A program made the position numbers and the translations under genes. From assembly GCA_933822405.4 (NCBI GenBank), contig CAKOGP040002391.1, forward strand, positions 1 to 64,000: a stretch of DNA of 64,000 nt, written 5' to 3'. Below, piece after piece: positions 10,049 through 21,100 of this stretch (position 1 is the first letter of the stretch; each line of letters opens with the position of its first letter). The notes beneath the pieces were generated by a model. The model was not told where the DNA came from and did no database searches. It was given only the letters and a program-made list of their open reading frames with translations. This stretch comes from Cylindrotheca closterium (lineage: Eukaryota > Bacillariophyta > Bacillariophyceae > Bacillariales > Bacillariaceae).

Positions 10049-11786
10049 TCAAGCTATCTGTTGTTCAGGAAGAACTTTCGCAAACGCTTCAACAAAACCA
10101 TATTTGCCATTTTCGTTGTCCTGCTTTTGCTTCCACCACCAATCCGAGACTACGTTCTCTCTCATCCCAGTGTCACAAACTCGCTTCCCGTGCTCCATCA
10201 AGGCATTCCATGGTAAGCCACCCTCATGCAAGTGGTAGTACGTGTACAACAGAGAAGCCCAGTCATACACCTCTTTTGGTCCACTTCGGGTTCTGTCAAG
10301 CGCGAGTAGCTCATTGTGAGCGTACTGGACGCAGCCGCGAAAAGAGAAATCTGTCTCGCCACGGATTGCCACACCCCAATCAATCACCAACACGCCCACA
10401 TCCCCAGGCGACTCGTCATGTGAGATGTCCTTGTCAGAAACAATTATGTTGCCAGGTTGAATATCGAGATGATACACACCCCGGTCGTGTGCAGCCTTTA
10501 GAGCAGCAAACACCTTCTCCACGACAAATGGCAGGTGTTGCTTGTTGCATTCCGCATTCCAATCTAAACTGTTGGCAGCCTTATCAATCATACCATTGAG
10601 AAGTAGGCCATACGTTTCACCCACAAAGCCATTGAAAGCCAAACAGAAGGTGCCCTTCGCTTTGCAACAAGGGATGTTGGGAACTTTATTTGTTCCAGTC
10701 TTCTCTTTGTTCAATTCATCCAAGATTTTTGCCTCATCCTTTAGCGAAGTCTTCGCCAAGCAGGATGTTGGAATCTTTATGAAATATCCCTTCGGATCTT
10801 CAGAATAAGAGTCGACTGACGTAACTTGGTATACAATCCCAAAGGCTCCCGAACCCAAAATCTCGCCAATCGATATTTTTGTCAATTTATCCTCGCTTCC
10901 GTATGAAGGTAGTTTTAGTTCTGCTTCTATTAGTGTGGCATCGCCATGTTTCACTTGGGACGGATTGACACTGGCATTCAATGTACGCGCAAGCAGCTTA
11001 AGACCCGAATGAGACAATAAATCAACTGGCTTGGTCTTGATCAATGAGACCTCGACATTTTCTGTTCCCACATGTTGCAGTGATGCTTTGACTACCGACA
11101 TTTTGGACAAAGATATCGCAACTCCAATACAATTCGCAATCCACGCCAATACCTAGATATTTGAGCTCTCCTCGCAACCTCTTCGCAAAGTTTCCGACTG
11201 ATTGATTCGCCGCACGGTTAATTTGTTGATTATCATGTTTGCTCTCTTTCTCACACCTCTTCACTTCAATTACACCTTCAATCATGCTTGGAAGGGCGTG
11301 AATAATGTGCTCACGCATTTCATGGACCAAGAAATCCATAACTCGGTCCTTTTCATTAACATTTTTGCCTCGTGTCTTCTGTTCCTTCGACACATACAGG
11401 TGACGGAGATCCACAAGGCCGAGCACTCGATAGATGATGGCATGGAGTATGGGCTGCGCAGCAGCAGTCTCTTTCCATTCTCGAATGATGAGCTTCTTGC
11501 TCTTTCTTGAGGGTGGTGCGTCGAGAAAGTTAGGATCAAGGATCTTTGCTACTATCTCATTCACCTCGTTGGCGGGGCCATCACGGCCAGTTCTAGCGCA
11601 TGCCTCCAAACTTAGCAGTTCAAGAAGATGGTTGGCTAGAACCTGCAAATTTTCCGAGTACTGCGCTTTCTTAGTCTCGTCACTCCAACCGTTGGCATCC
11701 GACAGTCCCGCGAGAAAATCATCCACGCCGATCTCACTGATGGACGAAGCATCTGCAACTTCAACATTGCCTTGAGAAGAGGTCAT
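10049..11786 (-). pseudogene. Divergent protein kinase-like gene, interrupted frame
   Basis: Two overlapping minus-strand frames appear to belong to one gene. The upstream part (11786 to ~11150) is a helical region of ~215 residues with no recognised domain. The downstream part (~11149-10049) is kinase-like: glycine loop 'ILGSGAFGIVYQV', Lys in 'GYFIKIP', 'HLDIQPGNIIV' where HRDxKxxN is usual, and 'VIDWG' in place of DFG. HLD/DWG variants occur in CRN-effector and fungal FunK1-type kinases; which family this belongs to is uncertain. The frames meet near 11100-11150 without an obvious GT-AG intron, so this is either a frameshifted pseudogene, a sequencing error, or a gene with a short intron that I cannot place. 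Confidence 0.55.
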
Positions 11787-11829
11787 AATGCTCTACTGTC
11801 GTTCTGAAACCAAATGAGCACCCAGCTCG

Positions 11830-11866
11830 ATTGATGATGACGATGATGATGATGATGATGATGATT
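11830..11866. repeat. ATG/GAT trinucleotide microsatellite
   Basis: Run of GATGATGATG units just upstream of the kinase-like gene and outside any supported gene. Confidence 0.9.
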
Positions 11867-12037
11867 AATACACCTACATTGCAGCATGCAGTTCGATCAT
11901 TATCATATTATACCCGCTGTAATTACAGCACATTATCTGGTACGATAATACGTACTGCATGCTGTACGTGCGTACACGTACACTACTCACAACAGTACTG
12001 TATTAGTAAAGGGAATTTCAAAATTCTATCTATAGAG

Positions 12038-12258
12038 TCCGAGATGGCTCGTTCCACGAATTGCAAAGCGTTAGCAAATACTTGGCAGAATTGTTCCTGC
12101 TTCTCTGGACCTTGGGTTGCCATATCATGAAGCGATTGTTCCAAAGATCTACGGAGATCGTTGGGACCTTCCATGACAGCAATCCTCATGCTTGGTGTTT
12201 TTGATGATGTGGAAGAAGTTGTACGTGTACTGAAATCAAAGTTACCTTTTGGAGACAT
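12038..12258 (-). pseudogene. Truncated 5' end of VTC4-like gene (unit 1)
   Basis: Starts with the same ATG and 'MSPKGNFDFS' as the gene at 17158-19202 and matches it for 73 codons ('...QFVERAIS'). It then breaks at 12038 into unrelated sequence and reaches a stop after ~18 foreign codons (near 11986). The polymerase, membrane and propeller parts are absent, so it cannot make a working enzyme. It is the edge of the segmental duplication. Confidence 0.85.
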
Positions 12259-12794
12259 CCTTGCAAAATCTTGTGTCCTTGCAAATTGTGATGAGAATTT
12301 GGAATCATGTGTATTGGGTGTGCCAGGTGCTAGTGAGAAGGTTGCGATCTTTTTTGATGACTCCTATCCTATTTTTCCTATTAAATATATTCTGGTATTG
12401 CGTCCAATTTTTGCAGTGAAGACAACGTTAATATATGGTACCGGTATAGATCTGGCATCTCCCAGGAAAAGGCGGAGTATTCATTGCCCCACAAACGGTC
12501 ATCAAGACGGAAAATTCAGAAATGTTCGTGTGATTCTCGTGCTTTTAAGATTTTAACTGTTCATGGCTGTTCCAAAAGAAACGCGCATCCCAGTACGTAC
12601 GCGAAATCGAGATAGACATCATAGTAGAAAAAGATTTTGACTGGTCGTGGCGATATACACAGAAACCCAGTACACACGAAACGGCAACTGACATCACTTT
12701 TTCACACGCACAGAGAGTTCCAAAACACAGAAAGACACAAAATCGCACAAGCAACCAAAGCATCTCTTTCTCACAATAGATAGCATCTATCATC
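12259..12794. promoter_or_regulatory. Divergent promoter region, unit 1
   Basis: 536 bp between the divergent ATGs; identical to 19203-19738. The last ~40 bp before the VTC1-like start ('AAAGCATCTCTTTCTCACAA' then 'TAGATAGCATCTATCATC') is also conserved in unit 3 although the rest of the promoter is not, so it probably marks the 5' UTR. I looked for the plant phosphate-response box GNATATNC and found no exact match. Confidence 0.55.
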
Positions 12795-14156
12795 ATGGAC
12801 ACCATCCGAAAAAGAACCAAGGCTGCTTGGACGGCTCCAAAGAATGCCGTTCGAGTGGAGCCAAAGACGTACTTTGCCAATGAACGTACTTTTATCCAGT
12901 GGGTGAGCGCTGCACTGTTCTTGGTAACTACTTCGGCACTCTTGCTCGAGTTTGAAAATGGAGAAGGCTATGCCAAGTCCACTGCCATCACTCTGTTGGT
13001 ATTTGCCTTGATCATTGCTGTGTATTCACTTGGGCTCTACTATTTGCGCATTTGGCTCATGAAGCATGGACGTCCCTATGGATACACAAGCCATTTTGGG
13101 CCCATTGTGTTGTCTGGTGCAGCCATTGCTGGAACATGGATCATTCTCAGCAAACTCCGACAACTGGAACTTGCTGATTTGGCAGCACGGAATAATGGAG
13201 ACGCCGAGCCGGAAGTGCTGGCCTTTCGACCCGAGGCCGGGGTATGCATGGAACATGATGTGAGCTCCTTTTCTCCTCTTGAGTTTGAACCTAGCGATGC
13301 TTTGATCGATGAAGAACGCAACTTGCTGTTGGTTCCGACTCTTTCCGAGATCTACGGCTTTCCGCTACCTGAATGGAACAACCAAGGTCAACTGGCTATT
13401 CCAGAGGGTTCTTCCGCCACGGTTGTGGCTCGGGTAGAACGGGGTGACTTCGAATCGGCTACTTTTGTGGACGCTAATACCTTGTATGCTGTTTCTGAGG
13501 TGGCAACTGCAACACCGGACATGGCTGCGGTCGTGTACTCGTTTCAGCGTAATCTGCTGGGAAACTTTGAGATTTCCGGGCAATGGAAGCTGGCCACTCC
13601 AGAACCGGAAGGGATGGCCTTTGTTCAACAAGGAGGCACCTCTTCACTCTACATTTCTGGACTCCAAGGGACGACTAATGCACCCAGTGCCACTATCCAA
13701 AAATTCTCAGTGCCAGAACCAAACGGATTGACCCAGGCCGTCCAGGGTTCCAGGCCAGCTCTACGAGCATCTCGTCTCCTCAACACAAAGCTATTGGACG
13801 AGGATATGGAGGATCCAAAGATTGGAGCCATGCACTACTTTGAAGGTATTCTATACGTTCTTCATGACAACGCCCGAGTTGTCCGAGCTTGGGACATTGC
13901 AACCGGTACTTTCCAAGCCGAGTGGCAACTACCAAACGTTCCCAACAGCAATGGCATGCAGTGGGAAGGCATGTCCTTGCAGCGGGTTCAGCGCTCTTCA
14001 TCTGCTGCTCTTCGCGGATCGGATGGGGACAGCATCCTTCTCCTGCATCTCACTCACGACACTCCAGCGGCGATTTGGAGTATTGTTGTCGAGGAAGGCA
14101 GTGTCCGAGGAAGTATTGTCTTTCCGGAATGTGCAGGCGTAGCAGTGTTGGAATAG
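12795..14156 (+). CDS. VTC1-like membrane domain fused to propeller-like domain (unit 1)
   Basis: 453 residues, intronless. Residues ~15-125 form a VTC1/DUF202-type domain: 'VRVEPKTYFANERTFIQWVS' (family signature RVExKxFxANERTFLxW), then three hydrophobic helices. Residues ~145-453 show propeller-like repeats, each a turn (EPSDA, FESA, EPEGM, KIGAM, WEGM) followed by a strand such as 'LLLVPT', 'LYAVSE', 'LYISG', 'LYVLH' and 'ILLLHL'; this recalls SdiA-regulated/phytase-like propellers. VTC1 in yeast is a small subunit of the vacuolar polyphosphate polymerase with its C-terminus in the lumen, so the extra domain would be lumenal (inference). Divergently paired with a VTC4-like gene; here that partner is truncated. 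Same protein as 19739-21100. Confidence 0.85.
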   Translation: MDTIRKRTKAAWTAPKNAVRVEPKTYFANERTFIQWVSAALFLVTTSALLLEFENGEGYAKSTAITLLVFALIIAVYSLGLYYLRIWLMKHGRPYGYTSHFGPIVLSGAAIAGTWIILSKLRQLELADLAARNNGDAEPEVLAFRPEAGVCMEHDVSSFSPLEFEPSDALIDEERNLLLVPTLSEIYGFPLPEWNNQGQLAIPEGSSATVVARVERGDFESATFVDANTLYAVSEVATATPDMAAVVYSFQRNLLGNFEISGQWKLATPEPEGMAFVQQGGTSSLYISGLQGTTNAPSATIQKFSVPEPNGLTQAVQGSRPALRASRLLNTKLLDEDMEDPKIGAMHYFEGILYVLHDNARVVRAWDIATGTFQAEWQLPNVPNSNGMQWEGMSLQRVQRSSSAALRGSDGDSILLLHLTHDTPAAIWSIVVEEGSVRGSIVFPECAGVAVLE

Positions 14157-14166
14157 AATGATTTAT

Positions 14167-14682
14167 AACAGTAGAGTACATATTACATAAAACACTTGGC
14201 ATGTAACATATGGAATACAACTACTTTGTAATAGCCGATGCGAGATCTCATGCTCACTGATTTGAAGAGAAGTACTCGAAAGCACTTGGTAGATTGGCTC
14301 AGGTAGAATACAATAGATAAGCATTCGATTACAAAATTCAATCAAATGCGAAGCCAGTGTAGAGTATTATAACTGTCATGCATCATTGTTTTGGTTTTGA
14401 CGATCGTCGTTATGTACTGAATAATATTATAGGTTCACCTATATACTTTAATTCCAAATCCACGCCAAACATCACGCCAAAATACCGGGTATCGTACCTG
14501 TATACCTGGAACGGTCATAGCACCACATCACTGTTGCCGGATCATTGAAAAATGGTCACCCATAGAATGTTGATAGAATGAAAGTTGGATAGATGTCACT
14601 AGCTCGCTTTCGAATTGCCAATACGCGAAGAAACGTAGCTTATGTTTTCAAATTCGAGATAGATGTTCAATAGTTATGCAAT
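14167..14682. other. Intergenic, no gene seen
   Basis: 516 bp, AT-rich, between the converging ends of the unit 1 VTC1-like gene and the unit 2 propeller fragment. Only chance frames are present. Confidence 0.5.
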
Positions 14683-15793
14683 CTACCTAAAAACATCAGC
14701 ACATGGTGGGTATTCGATGCTTCCTTTCATGTCACCTTCTTTGACGACAATACTCCAAATGGCAGCGGGCGTGTCATGCGTCAAGTGGAGGACCAAAACG
14801 CTGGTGTCAACTTCGTCCTCTTCCTGGTCGTCGTCATCGGTTCCTTGCATATCATCATCTCTCCATCGAGGATCGTCGTCTGTTGTCTGGATGCGGCGAC
14901 GGCGAAGGTTGTTCTTTGGGTTTGAAGAAGATGATCGTTCGATTAATGTGGCTCGTCTCGGACGCTCGACTCGTTGAAACGCCAGTCCTTCCCATTGCTT
15001 TCCACTGCTGTTTGGAATTCCTGGCAATGCCCACTCGGCTTGGAAGGACCCTGTCTCCATGTCCCAAGCTCGGACGACCTTGCCTTTTTCGTGCAAGACG
15101 TACAAGACTCCTTCGAAGTAGGTCATGGCTCCGATCTTTGGGTCCTCCATATTAGCGTCAATAAGTTTCTCGTTCAGATTGCGGCTCGCTTCCAACGTTG
15201 GTGTCGTGGGTAAACCAACAGTGGCATTTGGGTTGATCGGCGTTCCATTGGGTTCAGGAACTTCGAAATGATTAATGACCGTACTTAGTGGTCCCTCTCC
15301 GATTTGACCAGAAACCAACAAGTAGGAGGACCTGCCTTCGGAAACCCTGACCATACCTTCAGGCTCGGGTGTCTCCAGCTTCCATTGACCAGTGACTTCA
15401 AAGCGTCCAAAATCTCCGCGTTCAAACGAGTACATTTGTGGAGACTGCTCAAGGGTTGTAATATCGATTTCAGAAACGGCGTACAGTGTGTCATCATCGA
15501 CCAGAGTAGCCGATCCAAAGTCAGCTAGTTCCACCTGTGCCACAATGCTGGAGGAAACATTTGGGATCTCGAGAACCCCTTCACTGTTCCATTCAGGAAG
15601 AGGAAAACCATAAATCTCCGAGAGAGATGGAACCAACAATTGGTTGCGCTGTAGATCCACAAGTGCATCACTAGGCTCGAATTCCAATGGCGAAAATGAA
15701 CTAATATCATGTTCCATACACATGCCAGGATCCGCTTGAACGAAGCGAACTTTGTTCCTCGCTTCCTCCACGCTTCGCTCTAATTCTTCCTGG
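14683..15793 (-). pseudogene. 3' part of disrupted VTC4-like gene: propeller-like domain (unit 2)
   Basis: About 370 codons homologous to the C-terminal third of the intact gene at 22710-25844 ('MCMEHDISSFSPLEFEPSDA', 'LYAVSEID', 'PEPEGM', 'LYVLHEKGKVVRAWDM', ending 'YPPCADVFR'). It is separated from its 5' part (17158-19202) by the TIR element at 15794-17152. The frame extends into the element, but the first codon there is GTG, not ATG; the first ATG is inside the propeller. Without splicing out the element it would not be translated as part of the polymerase. No internal stops: the damage is recent. Confidence 0.8.
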
Positions 15794-16885
15794 GATATTC
15801 CGCATTTTGGTGTGAATCTGAACTGGAATCGGGGCCTGACCGGCTTGCTCACTCCTTCTGCACGGGGATCTGTGATCCGACATCATCACTGCTCGTGGAA
15901 TTCATTCTTGGTCGGTGATCGTCGCGTTTTGGTCGTAGTTCGTTAAATTTTCTGTGAATTTTTCACAGATGTTCCGAAATCTCTGTGAATGACCAACAGA
16001 TGTTCCGAAATCTCTGTGAATTTTTCACAGGTTTTTTAAGGGTCTTCACAGATGTTCCGAAATTGCCGTGAAGTTTCAACAGAGGTTCAGCTGACATGCG
16101 TGCACGCATGCCCTTTCGTAAAAGCACCACACAACTTCCGTAGAGGAAAAAACGGTTAATGTTGTTCGCAAGCAATGCTTGGTCGTCTGGGTCAAAAATT
16201 CTGTGAATTTTTCACAGATGTTCCGAAACTTCTGTGAATTTTTCACAGGTTTTTTAAGGGTCTTCACAGATGTTCCGAAATGTCGAAATTGTGGCGAATG
16301 GTGGGTTCAGCCAGGAATATAACATTTATGGCTTCACTATGTAAAACTAGTCGTAGACTTTTTTCCACGGTCGTCTGAGTCAAAAAGTCTGTAAATTTTC
16401 TATCGTCTGGGATATTCCGCATTTTGGTGTGAATCTGAACTGGAATCGGGGCCTGACCGGCTTGCTCACTCCTTCTGCACGGGGATCTGTGATCCGACAT
16501 CATCACTGCTCGTGGAATTCATTCTTGGTCGGTGATCGTCGCGTTTTGGTCGTAGTTCGTTAAATTTTCTGTGAATTTTTCACAGATGTTCCGAAATCTC
16601 TGTGAATGACCAACAGATGTTCCGAAATCTCTGTGAATTTTTCACAGGTTTTTTAAGGGTCTTCACAGATGTTCCGAAATTGCCGTGAAGTTTCAACAGA
16701 GGTTCAGCTGACATGCGTGCACGCATGCCCTTTCGTAAAAGCACCATACAATTTCGGTAGAGGAAAAAACGGTTAATGGTGTGCGCAAGCAATGCTTGGT
16801 CGTCTGGGTCAAAAATTCTGTGAATTTTTCACAGATGTTCCGAAATCTCTGTGAATTTTTCACAGATGTTCCGAAACTTCTGTGA
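15794..16885. repeat. Internal direct duplication in TIR element
   Basis: The left ~460 bp of the element (from GATATTCCGC at 15794) recurs from 16411, offset 617 bp, with few differences; the second copy is also preceded by CTGG. The copies are separated by ~160 bp of other sequence ending 'TTTTCTATCGT'. This could be a copy inserted into another copy or a duplication of the left arm. Confidence 0.8.
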
Positions 16886-17152
16886 AAAATTTACAGGTTT
16901 TTTTGGGGTCATTACAGATGTTCCGCAATTGCTGTAAAAATAAAACAAACTTTAAAATTTTATCTGGCGAATGAAGTTGAATACTTAACGGCATTGTGAA
17001 CATTTATAAAATTCCTTGTCGTAGAAGTTTCTTTCTGGCAGGCAATAAGTGAAAGTCGATTTTTGAAGTTTCGTGCAGAAGAGGGTGAAAATGACCACAT
17101 CGACTGTCCAAAAAAAAGAGAAAGCTGGCTTCACAGAAAACTGCGGGATATC
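15794..17152. mobile_element. 1359-bp TIR element inserted in VTC4-like gene
   Basis: The ends are inverted repeats: left GATATTCCGCATTTTGGTGTGAA, right (reverse complement) GATATCCCGCAGTTTTCTGTGAA. It is flanked by a 5-bp direct repeat CCTGG (15789-15793 and 17153-17157). The paralogue at 23792-23796 has a single CCTGG continuing directly to AATTCGACC, i.e. the empty site. No transposase frame is seen, so it is non-autonomous. The interior carries many copies of 'CTGTGAATTTTTCACAG' followed by ATGTTCCGAAA, and an internal direct duplication. It ends the upstream frame shortly after entry. Confidence 0.85.
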
Positions 17153-17157
17153 CCTGG

Positions 17158-19202
17158 AATTCGACCAAACGAATCTGACGCAAAATTACCCAGGTCCCAG
17201 CTATGGCTGCACTAGTCAAAACAAAGGGTCCAAAATGACTGATGTATCCGTAGGGCCGAGCGTTGGTCAAGAGCCAAAGGCGAGAGTAATAGAGTCCCAC
17301 CGCGTATATCGCAATGATCAAGGCAAAGATCAAAAGAGTTGTGGCCGTCAGCTTGGCATAGCCTTCTCCATTTTCAGCCTCGAGCAAAATTGCAGAAGTA
17401 GTCACCAAGAACAAGGCGGCACTGACCCACTGAATGAAGGTTCGCTCGTTTGCAAAATAGGTCTTGGGCTCGATTCGGACTGCCTTCTTGGGCGCCACAA
17501 AAGCATTTCCTCGTACTCTTTGCGGCAAGAAAGGCAAGACTTTTTTGCTCGACTTGCGATCGTTGCGATCTCGGCGCGATCCCACTGTATTAGAAGAACA
17601 GGATGCCGTGAGACTAATCTCTCCATCATTATTGTATGGGACATCACGAAGAGAAGATAGTTTCGATGACGACAATGCCGATGCTTGGTAGAAGAAGGTC
17701 TGAAAGGCAGGATGGTCCGCCCAATAGGGCAAGTGATTCACAGTGTTGAAGGTTGCCGCACCCGTCAAGAACTTGGAAAACTTGGCAGCATCCAAAATGG
17801 TTCCATTGTCGATGCATTCATTCAAAGCAGTAGACTCTTGACCCTCGCCCAATTTGATCTCAAAGACTGCAAAAGGGATGGTCCTTCTGTCGGACCCATC
17901 TGGCTTGGATTCGTAGGGCTCAAAAGGAACATACCATTGTTCCCCTTGCTTGCATCCTCGTTCATCACTGACGACAACCTTGCGGTCCAAAGTAAGACGA
18001 AGGGAGTTGCTCTTGGAGGATTGAAAGGCCAATCGATCATAGGTTGACCGAACACATGGGCGCAACTTGTGACGGACCACCAAGGTATGGCTCCGAATCA
18101 ATAGATCAATCGCTTTGGCCAGCTTCTCGCCCTTCAACTTGGGTGTTGCCGCCAGTACCAAAGACTCGGCGTAGCCTTCCGACATGACCGAGTCCATCGA
18201 ATACAAAAAGGCATTCATATCCCTCTCGAGGATGGCCACTCTTTCCTTGACCGACTTGGCGAAGATCCAGCTTTCGTGATGGGTCTTGAGCTCCAAAAAG
18301 ACTGGCTGGTCGGGCTTCGGTGGCTTCTCCCCATACCATCGAGCTCGCAACAGCTGTGCTCCTTCTCTTCGCTTGATTCGCTCCTTGTACAAGGCCAGTG
18401 AAGGCGAATCGAAATAGATGGACGAGATCTTGGATGATAGGTTCTTCCACAGATCGTCCAAAGGAATATCTTCGGCTCTTGAAAGACGGCCAGTCTTTCC
18501 ATACACCAAGAACGGAGCCTCACTGGCACATGTCATGAGTAGTTCTGGTAGATTCTCTTCGGGTACCCAATACTTTGTGGTCTTTCGCTCAAAGGAATCG
18601 GGTGCTACCCAGACTCCCGCCTTTCCCGATGCGCTTGCCGCTTCTTTGAGGTCTCGAAGTGCTTCAAAGACGTCACTGAAAAGGACCACAATCTTGGTGA
18701 ACGAGGATTGAGCCCATGGTTCGAACAAGAGGCGTTCTTGCACCGTCTTTTCGAATGTGATATCAGTAGAAATCTTGGTATCCGCAAGCCGAGATACATC
18801 AAGCAGCATTTGCCCAAATCTCTTAGCATTAGCCGAGAGAAGCTTGCTGTTATGCACTTGGGCTTGAGCCGCTTGGCGAAAATCAGCTTCTTGCTGTGGA
18901 GACTGATGTTCGGGCACGGAGATGGTGAGCTCGATGCTTCTCAACAAGGAGGAGGCGTACTGGTCTTGTTGCGCAATTTCCTCCGAGATGGCTCGTTCCA
19001 CGAATTGCAAAGCGTTAGCAAATACTTGGCAGAATTGTTCCTGCTTCTCTGGACCTTGGGTTGCCATATCATGAAGCGATTGTTCCAAAGATCTACGGAG
19101 ATCGTTGGGACCTTCCATGACAGCAATCCTCATGCTTGGTGTTTTTGATGATGTGGAAGAAGTTGTACGTGTACTGAAATCAAAGTTACCTTTTGGAGAC
19201 AT
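17158..19202 (-). pseudogene. 5' part of disrupted VTC4-like gene: polymerase and VTC1-like domain (unit 2)
   Basis: Starts at ATG 19202 and aligns along its length with the intact unit 3 gene: helical N-terminus, VTC polymerase core with all expected catalytic residues, and the three-helix VTC1-like domain. After 'RQIRLVEFQ' it runs into the TIR element and stops at 17004 after ~50 foreign codons. It could still make a truncated polymerase lacking the propeller. From 17158 to about 18782 it is almost identical to unit 3 (three differences noticed in ~1.6 kb), while its first ~130 codons and the separated 3' part are clearly diverged: a gene-conversion pattern. Confidence 0.8.
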
Positions 19203-19738
19203 CCTTGCAAAATCTTGTGTCCTTGCAAATTGTGATGAGAATTTGGAATCATGTGTATTGGGTGTGCCAGGTGCTAGTGAGAAGGTTGCGATCTTTTTTG
19301 ATGACTCCTATCCTATTTTTCCTATTAAATATATTCTGGTATTGCGTCCAATTTTTGCAGTGAAGACAACGTTAATATATGGTACCGGTATAGATCTGGC
19401 ATCTCCCAGGAAAAGGCGGAGTATTCATTGCCCCACAAACGGTCATCAAGACGGAAAATTCAGAAATGTTCGTGTGATTCTCGTGCTTTTAAGATTTTAA
19501 CTGTTCATGGCTGTTCCAAAAGAAACGCGCATCCCAGTACGTACGCGAAATCGAGATAGACATCATAGTAGAAAAAGATTTTGACTGGTCGTGGCGATAT
19601 ACACAGAAACCCAGTACACACGAAACGGCAACTGACATCACTTTTTCACACGCACAGAGAGTTCCAAAACACAGAAAGACACAAAATCGCACAAGCAACC
19701 AAAGCATCTCTTTCTCACAATAGATAGCATCTATCATC
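19203..19738. promoter_or_regulatory. Divergent promoter region, unit 2
   Basis: 536 bp between the divergent start codons, identical to 12259-12794. Shared control of the polymerase-type and VTC1-type subunits is the natural reading of this layout, repeated in all three units. Confidence 0.55.
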
Positions 19739-21100
19739 ATGGACACCATCCGAAAAAGAACCAAGGCTGCTTGGACGGCTCCAAAGAATGCCGTTCGAGT
19801 GGAGCCAAAGACGTACTTTGCCAATGAACGTACTTTTATCCAGTGGGTGAGCGCTGCACTGTTCTTGGTAACTACTTCGGCACTCTTGCTCGAGTTTGAA
19901 AATGGAGAAGGCTATGCCAAGTCCACTGCCATCACTCTGTTGGTATTTGCCTTGATCATTGCTGTGTATTCACTTGGGCTCTACTATTTGCGCATTTGGC
20001 TCATGAAGCATGGACGTCCCTATGGATACACAAGCCATTTTGGGCCCATTGTGTTGTCTGGTGCAGCCATTGCTGGAACATGGATCATTCTCAGCAAACT
20101 CCGACAACTGGAACTTGCTGATTTGGCAGCACGGAATAATGGAGACGCCGAGCCGGAAGTGCTGGCCTTTCGACCCGAGGCCGGGGTATGCATGGAACAT
20201 GATGTGAGCTCCTTTTCTCCTCTTGAGTTTGAACCTAGCGATGCTTTGATCGATGAAGAACGCAACTTGCTGTTGGTTCCGACTCTTTCCGAGATCTACG
20301 GCTTTCCGCTACCTGAATGGAACAACCAAGGTCAACTGGCTATTCCAGAGGGTTCTTCCGCCACGGTTGTGGCTCGGGTAGAACGGGGTGACTTCGAATC
20401 GGCTACTTTTGTGGACGCTAATACCTTGTATGCTGTTTCTGAGGTGGCAACTGCAACACCGGACATGGCTGCGGTCGTGTACTCGTTTCAGCGTAATCTG
20501 CTGGGAAACTTTGAGATTTCCGGGCAATGGAAGCTGGCCACTCCAGAACCGGAAGGGATGGCCTTTGTTCAACAAGGAGGCACCTCTTCACTCTACATTT
20601 CTGGACTCCAAGGGACGACTAATGCACCCAGTGCCACTATCCAAAAATTCTCAGTGCCAGAACCAAACGGATTGACCCAGGCCGTCCAGGGTTCCAGGCC
20701 AGCTCTACGAGCATCTCGTCTCCTCAACACAAAGCTATTGGACGAGGATATGGAGGATCCAAAGATTGGAGCCATGCACTACTTTGAAGGTATTCTATAC
20801 GTTCTTCATGACAACGCCCGAGTTGTCCGAGCTTGGGACATTGCAACCGGTACTTTCCAAGCCGAGTGGCAACTACCAAACGTTCCCAACAGCAATGGCA
20901 TGCAGTGGGAAGGCATGTCCTTGCAGCGGGTTCAGCGCTCTTCATCTGCTGCTCTTCGCGGATCGGATGGGGACAGCATCCTTCTCCTGCATCTCACTCA
21001 CGACACTCCAGCGGCGATTTGGAGTATTGTTGTCGAGGAAGGCAGTGTCCGAGGAAGTATTGTCTTTCCGGAATGTGCAGGCGTAGCAGTGTTGGAATAG
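19739..21100 (+). CDS. VTC1-like membrane domain fused to propeller-like domain (unit 2)
   Basis: Encodes the same 453-residue protein as 12795-14156, lying in the second copy of the 2129-bp repeat. Three-helix VTC1/DUF202-type domain, then a lumenal propeller-like domain. Its divergent partner is the polymerase gene broken by the TIR element, so in this unit only the small subunit is intact. Identity of promoter and coding sequence predicts equal expression of both copies if both are real. Confidence 0.85.
   Translation: MDTIRKRTKAAWTAPKNAVRVEPKTYFANERTFIQWVSAALFLVTTSALLLEFENGEGYAKSTAITLLVFALIIAVYSLGLYYLRIWLMKHGRPYGYTSHFGPIVLSGAAIAGTWIILSKLRQLELADLAARNNGDAEPEVLAFRPEAGVCMEHDVSSFSPLEFEPSDALIDEERNLLLVPTLSEIYGFPLPEWNNQGQLAIPEGSSATVVARVERGDFESATFVDANTLYAVSEVATATPDMAAVVYSFQRNLLGNFEISGQWKLATPEPEGMAFVQQGGTSSLYISGLQGTTNAPSATIQKFSVPEPNGLTQAVQGSRPALRASRLLNTKLLDEDMEDPKIGAMHYFEGILYVLHDNARVVRAWDIATGTFQAEWQLPNVPNSNGMQWEGMSLQRVQRSSSAALRGSDGDSILLLHLTHDTPAAIWSIVVEEGSVRGSIVFPECAGVAVLE

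Larger units (their letters stand above)
12038..14166. repeat. 2129-bp direct repeat, copy 1
   Basis: Identical, as far as I can read, to 18982-21110 (offset 6944 bp). It covers the first 73 codons of the VTC4-like gene, the divergent promoter and the entire VTC1-like gene, stopping 10 bp after its stop codon (shared 'GAATAGAATGATTTAT'). Flanks on both sides are unrelated between the copies. With 6944 bp between equivalent points the arrangement is a recent segmental duplication, or an assembly duplication. Confidence 0.9.

Noticed and set aside
14683..15852. Stand-alone 389-residue propeller gene
   Set aside because: Its first codon is GTG inside the transposon and it aligns as the 3' part of the split VTC4-like gene.
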